Shown here: positions 33,632 to 44,773 of the stretch, in pieces | Layout: each line of letters starts with the position of its first letter | Numbering within the stretch: the stretch's first letter is position 1 | Assembly: GCA_006937955.1 (NCBI GenBank) | Contig: SSNP01000135.1 | Span: forward strand, 1 to 64,000 | From: Pachypanchax playfairii | Lineage: Eukaryota > Chordata > Actinopteri > Cyprinodontiformes > Aplocheilidae | DNA length: 64,000 nt | Direction: 5' to 3' | Position numbers and translations under genes: made by a program | Notes under the pieces: model-generated | Told to the model about the DNA's origin: nothing | What the model saw: only the letters and a program-made list of their open reading frames with translations | Database searches by the model: none

Positions 33632-34991
33632 CTGGTCTGAGAGAAAGTGACTGGGGCTGTGAATGAAATCTGGGATTTCATGATAGTGTGCAGTCGTTTA
33701 TTTTAGACAGAAGATATTTTGCCTTTGTATCGGAGCACAGGTGATCAGCTGCAGCGGCTTCAATTTATCAACATTCATATCAACATCTGCTACGACTGAG
33801 CGGGGCTGAGCTGCAGCAGCGGGCTGCGAGCGCTCCACTGATAAAGGAACACAGTAACAATGAATGATACGTGTTCCACTTTAGTTTACAAAACTATCCA
33901 ATAACACCGTAAAAGTCACAAGATTTGTCGCTTTTTTGAAAAAGAGTCTCTTAAAACGACACAAGACACAGTTGCTGAAGACATGTCAGCGTCTGGAGAA
34001 GCTGCTGCAGGTGAAGATATGACAACACTGACTGGAATCACTGAGAGGATTTACTCAGTCAGCAAATTTAGCAACCCAACAACATCAACAATGAGGAGGA
34101 CAAAGAAATTATTTTGGCATTACAAACTTAACATGTGAAATTGTGTTGTGATTCATTAAATACTCAATGTTTACAATTCCTCTTTGAAGTCCAATGTGTT
34201 AAAAAGTATCTATTAAATTTGGATAGAATAAACTTTGTATGTTGTGCTCATAAAACTGGTACACAAATAGTTGTCAGAGATAATGATCAATACTTAATCA
34301 AATCTTTTAATGAAATTCTTATTTGTAGTTAGATTGCAGTGTGTGAGTGCTGCATGTTCAGACCAGCTCATGTTTCATGTTCATGTGTGTGCCAGCGGGT
34401 CTGACCACTGGTGAAAAACAATGTTATCCAATGAGTTTGCATTCGGTCACAAGCTTGTTTAACGAGGTAGTAACAAATTCTGCTTGATCATACTGTGGAT
34501 AAACTGTTTCCTAAAGATCTTTATTTGTGAACATTTACAAACACTAAATGTATTTACATCTGCGCTCCTGGAGATCCAGAGCACAGATGCAGGACAGCCA
34601 GCTCCACCATCCCCCCCCCGGGACGCACGCACTCATAGAGCAGCAGAGCCCCTGGAGCGCCAGAGACTGGATGGGGACAGGCAGAACCATCATCATCCTC
34701 CCCCAGGATGCATGCACTCATCCTGGGTAAAGACAGCAGAACCTCCACCATTTGGACCTCCAGCAACCAAACACAAGGGCTTCCCACCAACATCACCCCA
34801 AGAAACACCATCACCAGCATCACCACACCCACCACCTCCAGAACCATCCCCATCACTACCTGGGTACACACACTTAAACACCCCTTCCTGGACTAAGCAA
34901 ATTAGCTGCAGCTGCTGGAACTCTGTGGGCCTGGTAGTACAAACAGAAGCTTTGTGGTCCTGGTAGAATACGGCTCTCACACATTTAATTT
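33632..34991. other. intron, nothing recognised
   Basis: Several open frames on both strands between 34480 and 34980 overlap each other in a C-rich segment. No domain or splice context supports any. Confidence 0.4.
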
Positions 34992-35396
34992 TTAAATACG
35001 TATAAGATATAACTGAGTATCATCAGCATAAAAATGGAATTTTATACCATGTTGTCTAATAATTTTACCAAGCGGTAACATATATATAGTAAAGAGGATT
35101 GGCCCAAGCACTGAACCCTGAGGAACTCCAGGACTGACTCTGGTATATGAAGAAGATTCATTATTTACATGAACAAACTGGAATCTTTCAGTTAAATATG
35201 ATTCAAACCAGTTTAATGCAGTTCCCTGAATCCCAATATCATATTCAAGCCTCTTTAATAGGATCTTATGATCTATAGTATCAAACGCGGCGCTGAGATC
35301 TAACAGGACAAGTACAGACACAAGTCCACTATCTGAGGCTCTATGAGAAGCACTGAAAACATCTGACTCATTCTCCCCTTCTACAAAAACCATCAT
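34992..35396 (-). pseudogene. LINE reverse transcriptase palm fragment
   Basis: A 134-codon frame containing VLLDLSAAFDTIDHKILL (motif A with catalytic Asp), GVPQGSVLGPILFTIYM (motif B) and FHFYADDTQLY (motif C with the catalytic Asp pair). These define the palm of an L2/Rex1-like non-LTR reverse transcriptase. No endonuclease or 3' end is attached and the Met is incidental. It may belong with other LINE pieces in this intron. Confidence 0.88.
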
Positions 35397-35511
35397 TTGG
35401 TTTTATTATGGAATATTGCAAACTGGCTTATAGTCTCTCTCCTGTTTATACAGCTGAGCAGATTTAGCAAAAATCATAAATTTTTGTCCCGTGCAGTGTT
35501 TTTATTTTATA

Positions 35512-37090
35512 TAGTGGCTCGCAAAAGTATTCGGGCCCCTTGAACTTTTCCACATTTTGTCACATTACAGCCAGAAACATGAATCAATTTTATTAGAATT
35601 CCATGTGAAAGACCAATACAAAGTGGTGTACACGTGAGAAGTGGAACGAAAATCATACATGATTCCAAACATTTTTTATACAAATACATAACTGAAAAGT
35701 GGGGGGTACGTAATTATTCAGCCCCCTGAGTCAATACTTTGTACAACCACCTTTTGCTGCAATTACAGCTGCCAGTCTTTTAGGGTATGTCTCTACCAGC
35801 TTTGCACATCTAGAGACTGAAATTCTTGCACATTCTTCTTTACAAAACAGCTCCAGCTCAGTCAGATTAGATGGACAGTGTTTGTGAACAGCAGTTTCCA
35901 CAGATTCTGGATTGGATTTAGATCTGGACTTTGACTGGGCCATTCTAACACATGGATATGTTTTGTTTTAAACCATTCCATTGTTGTCCTGGCTTTATGT
36001 TTAGGGTCGTTGTCCTGCTGGAAGGTGAACCTCCGCCCCAGTCTCAAGTCTTTTGCAGACTCCAAGAGGTTTTCTTCCAAGATTGTCCTGTATTTGGCTC
36101 CATCCATCTTCCCATTAACTCTGACTAGCTTCCCTGTCCCTGCTGAAGAGAAGCACCCCCAGATCATGATGCTGCCTCCACCATATTTGACAGTGGGGAT
36201 GGTGTGTTCAGAGTCATGTGCAGTGTTAGTTTTCTGCCACACATAGTGTTTTGCATTTTGGTCTCATCTGACCAGAACACCTTCTTCCACATGTTTGCTG
36301 TGTCCCCCACATGGTTTGTGGCAAACTGCAAACGGGACTTCTTATGGTTTTCTTTTAACAATAGCTTTCTTCTTGCCACTCTTCCATAAAGACCAACTTT
36401 GTGCAGTGCACGACTAATAGTTGTCTTCTGGACAGATTCCCCCACCTGAGCTGTAGATCTCTGCAGCTCGTCCAGAGTCACCATGGGCCTCTTGGCTGTA
36501 TTTCTGATCAGTGCTCTCCTTGTTCGGCCTGTGAGTTTAGGTGGATGGCCTTGTCTTGGTAGGTTTACAGTTGTGCTATACTCCTTCCATTTCTGAATGA
36601 TCTCTTGAACAGAGCTCCGTGGGATGTTCAAGGCTTGGGAAATCTTTTTGTAGCCTAAGCCTGATTTAAATATCTCAATAACTTTATCCCTGACCTGTCT
36701 GGTGTGTTCTTTGGACTTCATGGTGTTGTTGCTCCCAACATTCTCTTAGACAACCTCTGAGACCGTCACAGTGCAGCTGTATTTGTACTGACATTAGATT
36801 ACACACAGGTGCACTCTATTTAGTCATTAGCACTCATCAGGCAATGTCTATAGGCAACTGACTGCACTCAGACCAAAGGGGGCTGAATAATTACACAGAC
36901 ACCACTTTTCAGTTATTTATTAGTAAACAATGTTTGGAATCATGTATGATTTTAGTTCCGCTTCTCACGTGTACACCACTTTGTATTGGTCTTTCACATG
37001 TAATTACAATAAAATTGATTAATGTTTGTGGCTGTAATGTGACAAAATGTGGAAAAGTTCAAGGGGGCCGAATACTTTTGCAAGCCACTC
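35512..37090 (-). mobile_element. Tc1-like transposon with both ends
   Basis: Flanked by TA (35510-35511 and 37091-37092). Inverted ends share AGTGGCTYGCAAAAGTATTC followed by GGGCCCC/GGCCCCC and ACTTTTCCACATTTTGTCAC. The similarity extends roughly 200 bases inward (to ACTTTTCAGTTATTTATTAG), so it belongs to a long-terminal-repeat-armed Tc1 group. One transposase gene lies on the minus strand. Length about 1.58 kb, normal for Tc1. Confidence 0.92.
35731..36721 (-). pseudogene. Tc1 transposase, two frameshifts
   Basis: Three overlapping frames on the minus strand make one transposase. Part 1 (36721 down to about 36230): MKSKEHTRQVRDKVIEIFKS, a first helix-turn-helix (GYKKISQALNIPRSSVQEII), then a second DNA-binding domain (GRTRRALIRNTAKRPM) and VFWSDETK with the first catalytic Asp. 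Part 2 (about 36242-35900): YGGGSIMIWGCFSSAGTGKL, QQDNDPKHKAR (second Asp), WPSQSPDLNPIQNLW (third acidic position). Part 3 (about 35943-35731): RLAAVIAAKGGCTKY, the usual C-terminus. Frameshifts lie near 36230-36190 and near 35940-35900. All motifs are present, so it is recently broken. Confidence 0.9.
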
Positions 37091-37339
37091 TATTTCTAGT
37101 TTATAAAAGTTTTTATTTGACTTCTAGAGTTTCTAATACATTGTTTTCTATCTGGGACGTGACTGACAGGTGACCTGTGTAACTGCCCTTTCATCCAGTG
37201 ATCATTGGAAATGGCCCCAGCTCCCCACCATACAACACAGGAGTTAGTAGAGTTAATTGAAGAGGACTGAGTAGTAGCTGACTGATCTGTTATATTTTTG
37301 TTTATTTTCTGGAGCAATAACTTTGAGATTAACATCCGC

Positions 37340-37575
37340 TACATAAATCAGCTGACTCTGCTGTTATCAGACGCTGAATCAGAGACTGAGTGCAGAGACA
37401 TACAACTCTTCGGTCTCACAAACTGTGGTCTGTTTGTGAGGTAGTCTTTAATCCAGGTGATTGTGGAGGCCTCCACCTGTGTCTTCTGGAGTTTTTTTTA
37501 TACACAATAAAATAGGCTGAATTGTGTTAAATACACTGGAGAAATCAAAGAACAGACCTATTATCATGAATTACA
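37340..37575 (-). pseudogene. LINE RT fragment, part 2
   Basis: Minus strand: DFSSVFNTIQPILL (motif A type FNTIQP) at about 37560-37510, and after a one-base shift QVEASTITWIKDYLTNRPQF. It is downstream, in LINE orientation, of the piece at 38510-38870 and was probably one element before the intervening insertion. Confidence 0.7.
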
Positions 37576-38509
37576 AGGTTGGTGGATCTCAAAAGTAGAG
37601 TGGCATAGAGTGGCAGGCTCAAATAAAAAGAGTTTATTAAGGTTAAACGCAGGTGGGGAACAAAATAAAACACAAATAGACAGCTTACTGCGGGGTGACA
37701 GGGGGGTTAACCCAAAGTACCAAAAAATATTCAAAGTTAAAAAAAATCAACCACAAAGTAACCAAAAGCACTCTACTCACTCGGAGGAGGCAGACAGGAG
37801 TCCAAAACCAAGGTGGAGAAAAACTCAAAAATCCAAGGGGCAGCAAACTGTGACTATGGCTATGGCTATGACTATGACTATGGCTATGACTATGACTATG
37901 ACTATGGCTATGACTATGACTATGACTATGACTATGGCTATGACTATGACTATGACTATGACTATGGCTATGACTATGACTATGGCTATGACTATGACTA
38001 TGGCTATGACTATGACTATGACTATGACTATGACTATGGCTATGACTATGACTATGACTATGACTATGACTATGACGACAGCCGCAAGACAACATCAGAC
38101 AAGAGACACAACAGAAGACAACGGTCCGGCACTGAACAGACAACAGACTCAAGTTTAAATAGTGCCGGACCCAATCAAGACACAGGTGCAGACAATGAAC
38201 TAATTGACAAAGGTGAACCACAGGAAATTAGACCACCATATAAGGAATACAGACTGTTAAAATCAGAAGACACACAGATCCTAAACATGAAACACAGAAC
38301 AAAGGACCAAGACAACAATAATTCAAAGGTACATAAAACACACACACTATAACTACACATAAAGACACAAACAACCCTGATTAAAACTAAACTCAAAACC
38401 AGACATAAACACATACAATGACCAAAACCCCTTAAACACAACTCAACTCAAAAGCCCACGCTAAACACAGAAACAGGAGACAGTGGCAAATCCCACAGCT
38501 CCTGACACC
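37576..38509. mobile_element. unidentified insert carrying a hexamer array
   Basis: About 930 bases separating two pieces of one LINE. AAATAAAAAGAGTTTATTAA at 37621 and a long A-rich, C/A-biased right half are seen, but no clear terminal repeats or coding domain. It contains the hexamer array. Boundaries are estimated from where LINE similarity stops and resumes. Confidence 0.45.
37851..38076. repeat. (GACTAT/GGCTAT)n hexamer array
   Basis: About 37 hexamers, GACTAT with GGCTAT interspersed every two to five units. Because six is a multiple of three, every frame that avoids the stop stays open: Tyr-Asp/Tyr-Gly and Met-Thr/Met-Ala on +, His-Ser on -. These frames are repeat artefacts. Confidence 0.95.
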
Positions 38510-38870
38510 TGTTGAAGAACATGTTCAGTTCATTGGATCTATCCAAACTTCCATCTAAGTGATCCTCCTTCTGCTTAAAGCCTGTGATCTTCTTCATCCC
38601 TGACCACACATCTCTTGCTGGAGCCTGTTCTCCAAAATTTTCCTGTACACCTCCTTGTTGCTTCTAATCTTGATTTTAAGATTTTTTGGTACACTTTTCA
38701 ATGCATCCCTTTCTCCTTCCTTGAAAGCTCTTTTTTTCTTGTTCAGCAGTTCTTTCAGGTCACTGGTGATCCAGGGTTTGTTATTGGGGAAGCACTTCAC
38801 TGTTCTGGTGGAATGATGGTGTCCACGCATAAGTTTAAATAGTCAATCACACACTCAGTCATAGCATTGA
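38510..38870 (-). pseudogene. LINE fragment, part 1 (pre-RT linker)
   Basis: Minus strand: VKCFPNNKPWITSDLKELLN then KKKRAFKEGERDALKSV, the FPNNKPW linker that precedes the reverse transcriptase in teleost non-LTR elements, then KEVYRKILENRLQQ. Confidence 0.75.
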
Positions 38871-40014
38871 TGTTCATTAAGTCTGTTTTTAAAGCTACAG
38901 TATGGAAGAATTAGACCTTGTTGTCAAATCCAAGTCTTGCTGTTCATGTAGAAAAAACAACCTGTCTCTTCTCAGTCATTCACCCCCTCCCTGATTTTTC
39001 TGTTGCGTTGCCAGTTGTGATGTTGATCCTCATTTAGGTTCTTTTGTATTTGTGCAGTTTTTGGGAATGTATGAAGGTCTATTTGTTCAGCGTTGAGTTT
39101 TCGTAAGTGTGTTTGAACGCCCCATCACGTGCAGCTCAGCTGCTCAGTTGGGTGGATGTGGTGGTTTCGTACTTTTTGCTGCTGCTCGTTGTTGAATTAC
39201 AGCTGCTTGTGTTGAAGACTTGGCAGCCTTGCAGACTCACATGTGATTTGTTATGGAACCAGGAAGTCTGGACGTGTAAATAATGATTCTGGTCCGGGCT
39301 AGCTTTTTTTAAAATGACAGAAACTAGAGACCACCCAGCCAGCTGAGATCAAGATCTGTTACAATGTGACTTTATTTTCAACATCAGTGGGACATTAAAC
39401 TGTTGTGCGAGTATTTACCTGTAACAATCTTATATACTGTACCTTTAAGGAGAGATCTAAGAACAATAAGCCCATACTTATCCCTCTCATCCTGCCTGTA
39501 TACATCCTGTTTAACCTTCTGCCATGTTGGAGATGTTTTATTATATGAACAAGCTTCAGACAATAAAGCTGCTAATTACCAGTAACACCCTGAACACACC
39601 ACTACCAGAAAAGTTCTGTGTTTTGTTGTGATGGATAACTCTTGCTTCAGATTCCTGATCTGCGTTTTGTTTTCCCCGTCTGTTTCTTCTGTATCAAGCA
39701 GAGTCGCTCAGGCTGCTCACCAGGGACTCTTCTAACAGTATGTCACACATCCCTGCTCATGTATTACATGGTTTCTGCATGCACACAAGGCATGTAGTTG
39801 TGTGACAGCACCATTGATAGTTTCTTATGTTTCAAGTCAGTGGTAATTTTCCTTCAGTCGACTTGTTTGCAGCTGTCAGCTGCTTCGAGCCCTGTTGAAA
39901 AGCTGAAATATATATTTTCACGACATGTTTGTTACATTATACAGAATATTGTTGTACAGAATTTAGATGTTCATATATGACTCTGTTCATTTAGTCATAA
40001 CACATGAAACCTTT
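38871..40014. other. intron, nothing recognised
   Basis: No coding block, element end or array was recognised in this last part of the long intron. Confidence 0.4.
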
Positions 40015-40195
40015 AAATGAATGAATGAATGAATGAGTGAGTGAGTGAGTGAGTGAGTGAGTGAGTGAGTGAGTGAGTGAGTGAGTGAGTGAGTGAGTGA
40101 GTGAGTGAGTGAGTGAGTGAGTGACTGAGTGAGTGAGTGAGTGAGTGAGTGAGTGAGTGAGTGACTGAGTGAGTGAGTGAGTGAGTGAGTGAGTG

Positions 40196-40232
<37 letters not shown>
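40015..40232. repeat. tetranucleotide array abutting a splice acceptor
   Basis: (TGAA)4, then about 42 copies of TGAG with two GACT-type interruptions, then about 8 copies of TTAG. It ends about 20 bases before the acceptor of exon 40254, so the branch-point region is inside or next to the TTAG part. Confidence 0.95.
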
Positions 40233-40253
40233 ATGTTGTTTTCCTTCATTCAG

Positions 40254-40458
40254 TCTGTAACTGATACCAGCCTTATGAAGCACTCAGCCTGCACTGTGGC
40301 TCCGCCCCCTCCTCAGGAGGTCAGTCTGGGGGAGAAACCCCGCCAGGAGCGGACACACCACCATCACCATCATCATCGCTGCCATCACCGCAGAGACCGG
40401 GAGAAGAGGCAGAGGTCTGTGGACACGCCTCCAGGCGGTCAAGCCTCCAGCTCAGCTG
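40254..40458 (+). CDS. cacna1b: Cav2.2 channel exon, His/Arg-rich block
   Basis: A 205-nt exon entering in phase 0 after ttcattcag and leaving in phase 1 at GCTG/gtcagt. It encodes SVTDTSLMKH, then a proline run, then a run of seven His followed by RCHHRRDREKRQRS. The SxHHHHHRCHRRRDR block is specific to vertebrate Cav2.2, with a longer His run in Cav2.1. It lies in the cytoplasmic C-terminal tail. The intron side is unusual: a tetranucleotide array ends about 20 bases before the acceptor, leaving a short polypyrimidine tract. The phase-1 G joins AT of the next exon to give Asp, continuing SSAD-APGES, which supports both splice sites. Confidence 0.92.
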
Positions 40459-41117
40459 GTCAGTCACATTCTGGAGGTCTTACTGTTTAGCTTTATGTAG
40501 CTGATCCTCAACATGTTCCAACCCTAAGAACTGGAAACTTTGTCTAAGTAAAATGTTACAAACATAGCTGCTGGAAGCGATTTGGACATGCAGTGTTGAA
40601 CACTTACTGGTAATCTGGTTTTTCAGTAACACTTCCTTTTACAGTCCCCTAATTACTTGTAATGTTTCTGGCATGAAAAACACTCCAGAGTGCACAGAAC
40701 AAGGAGCGGAGACTGTTCTTGAAGTTAAAAGATTTATTGAGTAGGTGCAGAGTGAGCTGGAACACAGGATCTTTGTAACCAGAACTCATGTTGTTCTGCA
40801 GTGGTGAAAGGCCAGAGTCAGTGGATGGAAACACAGATGAGTTTTATCAGGGATAAAACATAAATCATTCACTACACCATAAAAAGGAGAAAGTGCTAGC
40901 GTCAGCATGCTAGCTCACTCGAAAACTTGTTAACATACAAGAAATAAATTTAAAAATTATCTGAAATGTAAACGACACATACAATCCACAAACATACATG
41001 TTTTCCTTTCAGCTAGATGTTAAATTAAAGATGGATGGACAATGATAAGGTTCTGATCAGCTATCTTCTGGAAAACAGTAGCATTTCAACCTTCTTCTTC
41101 TTGTTTCTTGGTGGGTG

Positions 41118-42770
41118 CAGTGTTGCCAGATGAGATTGACAGTTTCCAGCCGAATCACAGCCGAAAAACCCGCCCAATCCGAAAAAAAATCAGCCCAAAC
41201 CACAAAGTTGCCAGACGTGTATAAACCCGTAAAATAATCATACAGGCAATAGAAAACACTGACACTGACTCATCCTCATAACAACTAAAAACAACTAAAT
41301 TGGCTAGACATATTGCAAATCACACAAAAAAACACAGAAAAACAAACAAACAGAAAAAAGTTAAAATGTTGTATTTCTGCAACTTTGGCAAGCGCACTAC
41401 ACTTTATATCTGATCATTTCCCACTGACCACTACATAACAATGGCAGCGATAAACCAATCAGAGGACACTACACGTAGCACATGTTGAGAGAGGTGTATG
41501 TAAACGAGAGGGTGATGTACTCTTTTCACAATGTTAAAGCTGGAGTGCGTAACTTCTGTCGCCCCCAAGCGGAATTTTTGCGTCATTACAACAATAAAGC
41601 TGGCGCTTCCATATGACGTAAGCCCAGCTGCCACCGCTTTATCTCTGCCGTTGTGATTCCAACCGGTATCTGTCTTAATCAAGCTTCAAATTCAGTCTGT
41701 TTACTTTACCTGACTCTATATTTGTTTCAATAAATATCATTTCATTGTTGAAAAAATCAAGAGAAACCAGTAAAATATAAAAATACTGGTAAAAAAAACC
41801 CTTCAGAGTTCAGGTTGGATTGTTTACAGGTTTGATTGTTCACTTTAATCTACATTTAACAGTTTGGTGTTGAAATTTATTAGTCAGCTGTTGGGGCCAC
41901 AATGATCTATTTGTCTTATTCAGTGAATTTTTTCAGTTTTGACACGATTCAGAATCCTGCAATCAGCTGCACTGATCTGACTGACTGAAAAACCGTTACA
42001 CTGGTAAACTGACAGACACAAACTGACAGACACAAACTGACACAGATAGAGACAGAATCAGCTGATCAGCTGGAACTTCGGCGCTCTGGGTTTCATCTGG
42101 TGCGCATTTTATATTTTGACAGTGTGTGCGGACCTGCGGACCACTTATGTGCACCCGTGAACATCAGCCAGATCTCTTCTCTCCACCGAGGAAAAGCGAC
42201 GCCGATACAAATTCGCGTTTGCCTTCTCCTTCGGTCACTTTCCTTCTTAGCCAATAGACACTCTGCCGAACGTCCAGGAATTTTTTTTTTTTCGTGGTAG
42301 GATCCACTTCCCGATAAGTGTCTCTTGGCCGTTTATTTGGATTCTCCGCCATGTCGACCTTCACGTTCTGCCGGCTGCTACGAGACACTGCGTTCTATTT
42401 CTTATTATTTTTCTTGTTGTGATGTAAAAGACGTAATTTCATGTGCGACAGCGCGGGAATGTCGCCGGTTGACACGCAAAGTAAAAATGATATATATTGA
42501 AAAATACCATGAGATGTTTGAGGAGCCGATCGGCTTAATCTGCATTGTGTCATCTCCTCTGATAGTGGCTTGGCTGAAACGGACATCCACGGACATGTAA
42601 AAGTTACGCACTCCAGCTTTAATGTACTCTTTTCACAATGTTAAAAAAAAACACAAAATGTGGGCAAAAGCAGCCCAATTTTCAACCACCCACCCAATGC
42701 ATATTTTCCCTGCCAGGTGTGGCTAAAAGAAGCCCAACTGGGCGGAAAACCACGCAATCTGGCAACACTG
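41118..42770. mobile_element. hAT element nested in copy B
   Basis: Ends CAGTGTTGCCAGATGAGATT and, inverted, CAGTGTTGCCAGATTGCG. Flanked by a perfect 8-bp duplication GGTGGGTG (41110-41117 and 42771-42778). Internal sequence near both ends (AAAAACCCGCCCAATCCG / CACCCACCCAATGC) has no transposase. 1653 bp including the element inserted within it. Confidence 0.93.
41538..42618. mobile_element. TTAA-target element nested in the hAT
   Basis: Ends AGCTGGAGTGCGTAACTTC and, inverted, AGCTGGAGTGCGTAACTTTT, flanked by TTAA (41534-41537, 42619-42622). Beyond the TTAA, the same 22 bases including TTAA occur at 41516-41537 and 42623-42644. The minus strand carries a 74-codon frame (42388-42164) with a basic run, NPNKRPRDTYREVDPTTKKK, that I do not recognise. 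No transposase catalytic domain. Confidence 0.85.
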
Positions 42771-44576
42771 GGTGGGTGCCATATAACTTTTAGATGCATT
42801 TCTGCCACCTGCTGTACTGGAGTGTGGATAGCAATATAAATCCAGCCAAAAAATATCTTCAATAAACCACTTTGAAACAATCTCTAACTTATATTTGCTT
42901 TCTTCCCCATTTAGTTAATACTTTACATTTATTCCTCCACCCCAAGTTTCTTTTAGTTTCTCTCTAGGTTTTTCACTACCTTTTACATATATAAGTCCAC
43001 TAGGTGGCAGAAATGCACCCAATAGTTAGATGGCACCCGCCAAGAAAGAAGAAGAAGAAGGTGAAGGAGGAAGGTTGATATAGTGCTGTTTTCCAGCAGA
43101 AAACTAATCAGAAGATTATAATTTTCCATCCATCTTTAATTTAGCATCTAGTTGAAAGGCGAACAGGTATGTTTGTAGATTGTATCTGTTGTTTACATTT
43201 CAGATAATTTTGAAATTTATTTCTTGTAAGTTTTGGAGTAAGCTAGCATGCTGATGCTAGTACTTGCATTCCCATTTTTATGGTGTATTTAGCAAAGGCT
43301 GAAAATTGGTTATATGAAGTGAATGATTTTATGTTTTATCTTATGATTCCAGCTCTTACAATGTGTCTGTGGTTAACTGTGAATAAATGGATTGGTCACA
43401 TCATAGTGCATCAATTGTGATCATTGAGTCCGATTCTAAGTACTACGTAAGTTCTACGTTAACACTGAACTTTGTTTCCAATATCACTGATAAAACTCAT
43501 CTGTGTTTCCATCCACTGACTCTGGCCTTTCACCACTGCAGAACAACATGAGTTCTGGTTACAAAGATCCTGTGTTCCAGCTCACTCTGCACCTACTCAA
43601 TAAATCTTTTAACTTCAAGAACAGTCTCCGCTCCTTGTTCTGTGCACTCTGGAGTGTTTTTCATGCCAGAAACATTACAAGACCATTCCCTTTTTGTCGT
43701 TGCATAAGATAAGAGGGTAAAAGTGTCTGTTACAATGTATTAGAAATTATATGGTAAGAACCTGGTAACACCATGGAAACAAACCAGACTTCCTTTTACA
43801 GTCCAGTTTACGCTTACTTACTAAGTAAAATGTTGTGTTTTACTTAGCAACATCGCAGAAGATAAGATGGTAAAAGTGTCTTTTGATTGCTTAGAAAAAG
43901 GAACAATGTATTAGGAGTTATATGGTAAGAACCTGGTAACACCATGGAAACAAACCAGACTTCCTTTTACATTCCAGTTTTCACTTACTTACTAAGTAAA
44001 TATTAAGAACTCCAGTAAGAACATACCCAGTATTTAAGATGTACCAGGATCCTAGAAGAAAACTGTTCCTACAGGTGTAGGGGGTTGTTACAGGTAAGTA
44101 CAAGGTAAATACTTCTAAAAACTGAAGGACATGTAAGAAAAGGTAATTTATTGGAAGGTACAATTTGATTTTAATTATTACAAATCTAAACTGGTCACAA
44201 CCTAATTGAGTTGATGGGTAATAGTGAAGGTTTTATCTTAGTAAATGCAGCAGTACTTCCTCCATATTTACCATCTTATCACATGTGGTATTTACCACAT
44301 ATATGCTATAATTTTCTGTATATGTATCAGGTAAATGCTAAATGTAATTTCTGTTGTATTTTCTCTGTAATTACCTACTTAATACACACAGTAATTACCA
44401 TTAATACACCAAGATTTACCATTTAAGTACCAGGTAATTTCTTAGTAATTAGCGGACTGTAAAAGGAAGCGTTACCGGTTCTTCTTACCATGAAAACTAT
44501 AAATCTAAATAAAATATGAAAACGCTGTAGTCACTCATCTGAAGACCACCTGTCAGTCACGTTTTCCTCCCTGCAG

Positions 44577-44773
44577 ATGCACCAGGCGAGTCAGCAGAGC
44601 AATCTCGGACCCACGGGCGCTCACACGACAGAAAACACCACCACTCGTCTGCAGACAAGCAGCGATACTATTCCTGTGACCGCTACTGCGACCGGGAGCA
44701 CTTCTACACAAAGTCTGCCTCTGCCAGCTGTGCTGCGTCCCCCAGTGAGGAACAGGACACCAGCAACAAGCAG
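44577..44773 (+). CDS. cacna1b: Cav2.2 channel penultimate coding exon
   Basis: A 197-nt exon between ccctgcag/ and CAG/gtgggg. Its first two bases finish an Asp codon from the preceding exon. It then encodes 65 residues: APGESAEQSRTHGRSHDRK, a short His run and SSADKQRYYSCDRYCDRE. This corresponds to the vertebrate SSSSSEKQRFYSCDRFG block of the Cav2.2 tail. The exon leaves in phase 0. A different, longer open frame over the same bases is only a shadow: the conserved YSCDR block and both splice phases fix the reading frame given here. It lies 101 bases downstream of the end of the large inverted-repeat element. Confidence 0.92.

Larger units (their letters stand above)
40626..44475. mobile_element. 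long-inverted-repeat element, copy B, nested
   Basis: Terminal repeats at 40626-40657 (GTAACACTTCCTTTTACAGT...) and, inverted, 44444-44475, differing at two positions. Internal arms are also inverted: 40664-41117 plus 42771-42830 on the left faces 42990-43680 on the right, sharing GCTAGCATGCTGA, CATCCATCTTTAAT, TGGTGGGTGCC/GGCACCCGCC and the GTGTTTCCATCCACTGACTC block. The right part (43680-44475) resembles copy A and contains two tandem copies (about 43738 and 43910) of TGGTAAGAACCTGGTAACAC. The left arm is interrupted by a hAT. It lies wholly within the channel intron 40459-44576. Confidence 0.8.

Noticed and set aside
37610..38352. Long open frames on both strands over the hexamer array
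   Set aside because: They exist only because the six-base unit keeps frames open; composition is pure repeat and no domain flanks it.
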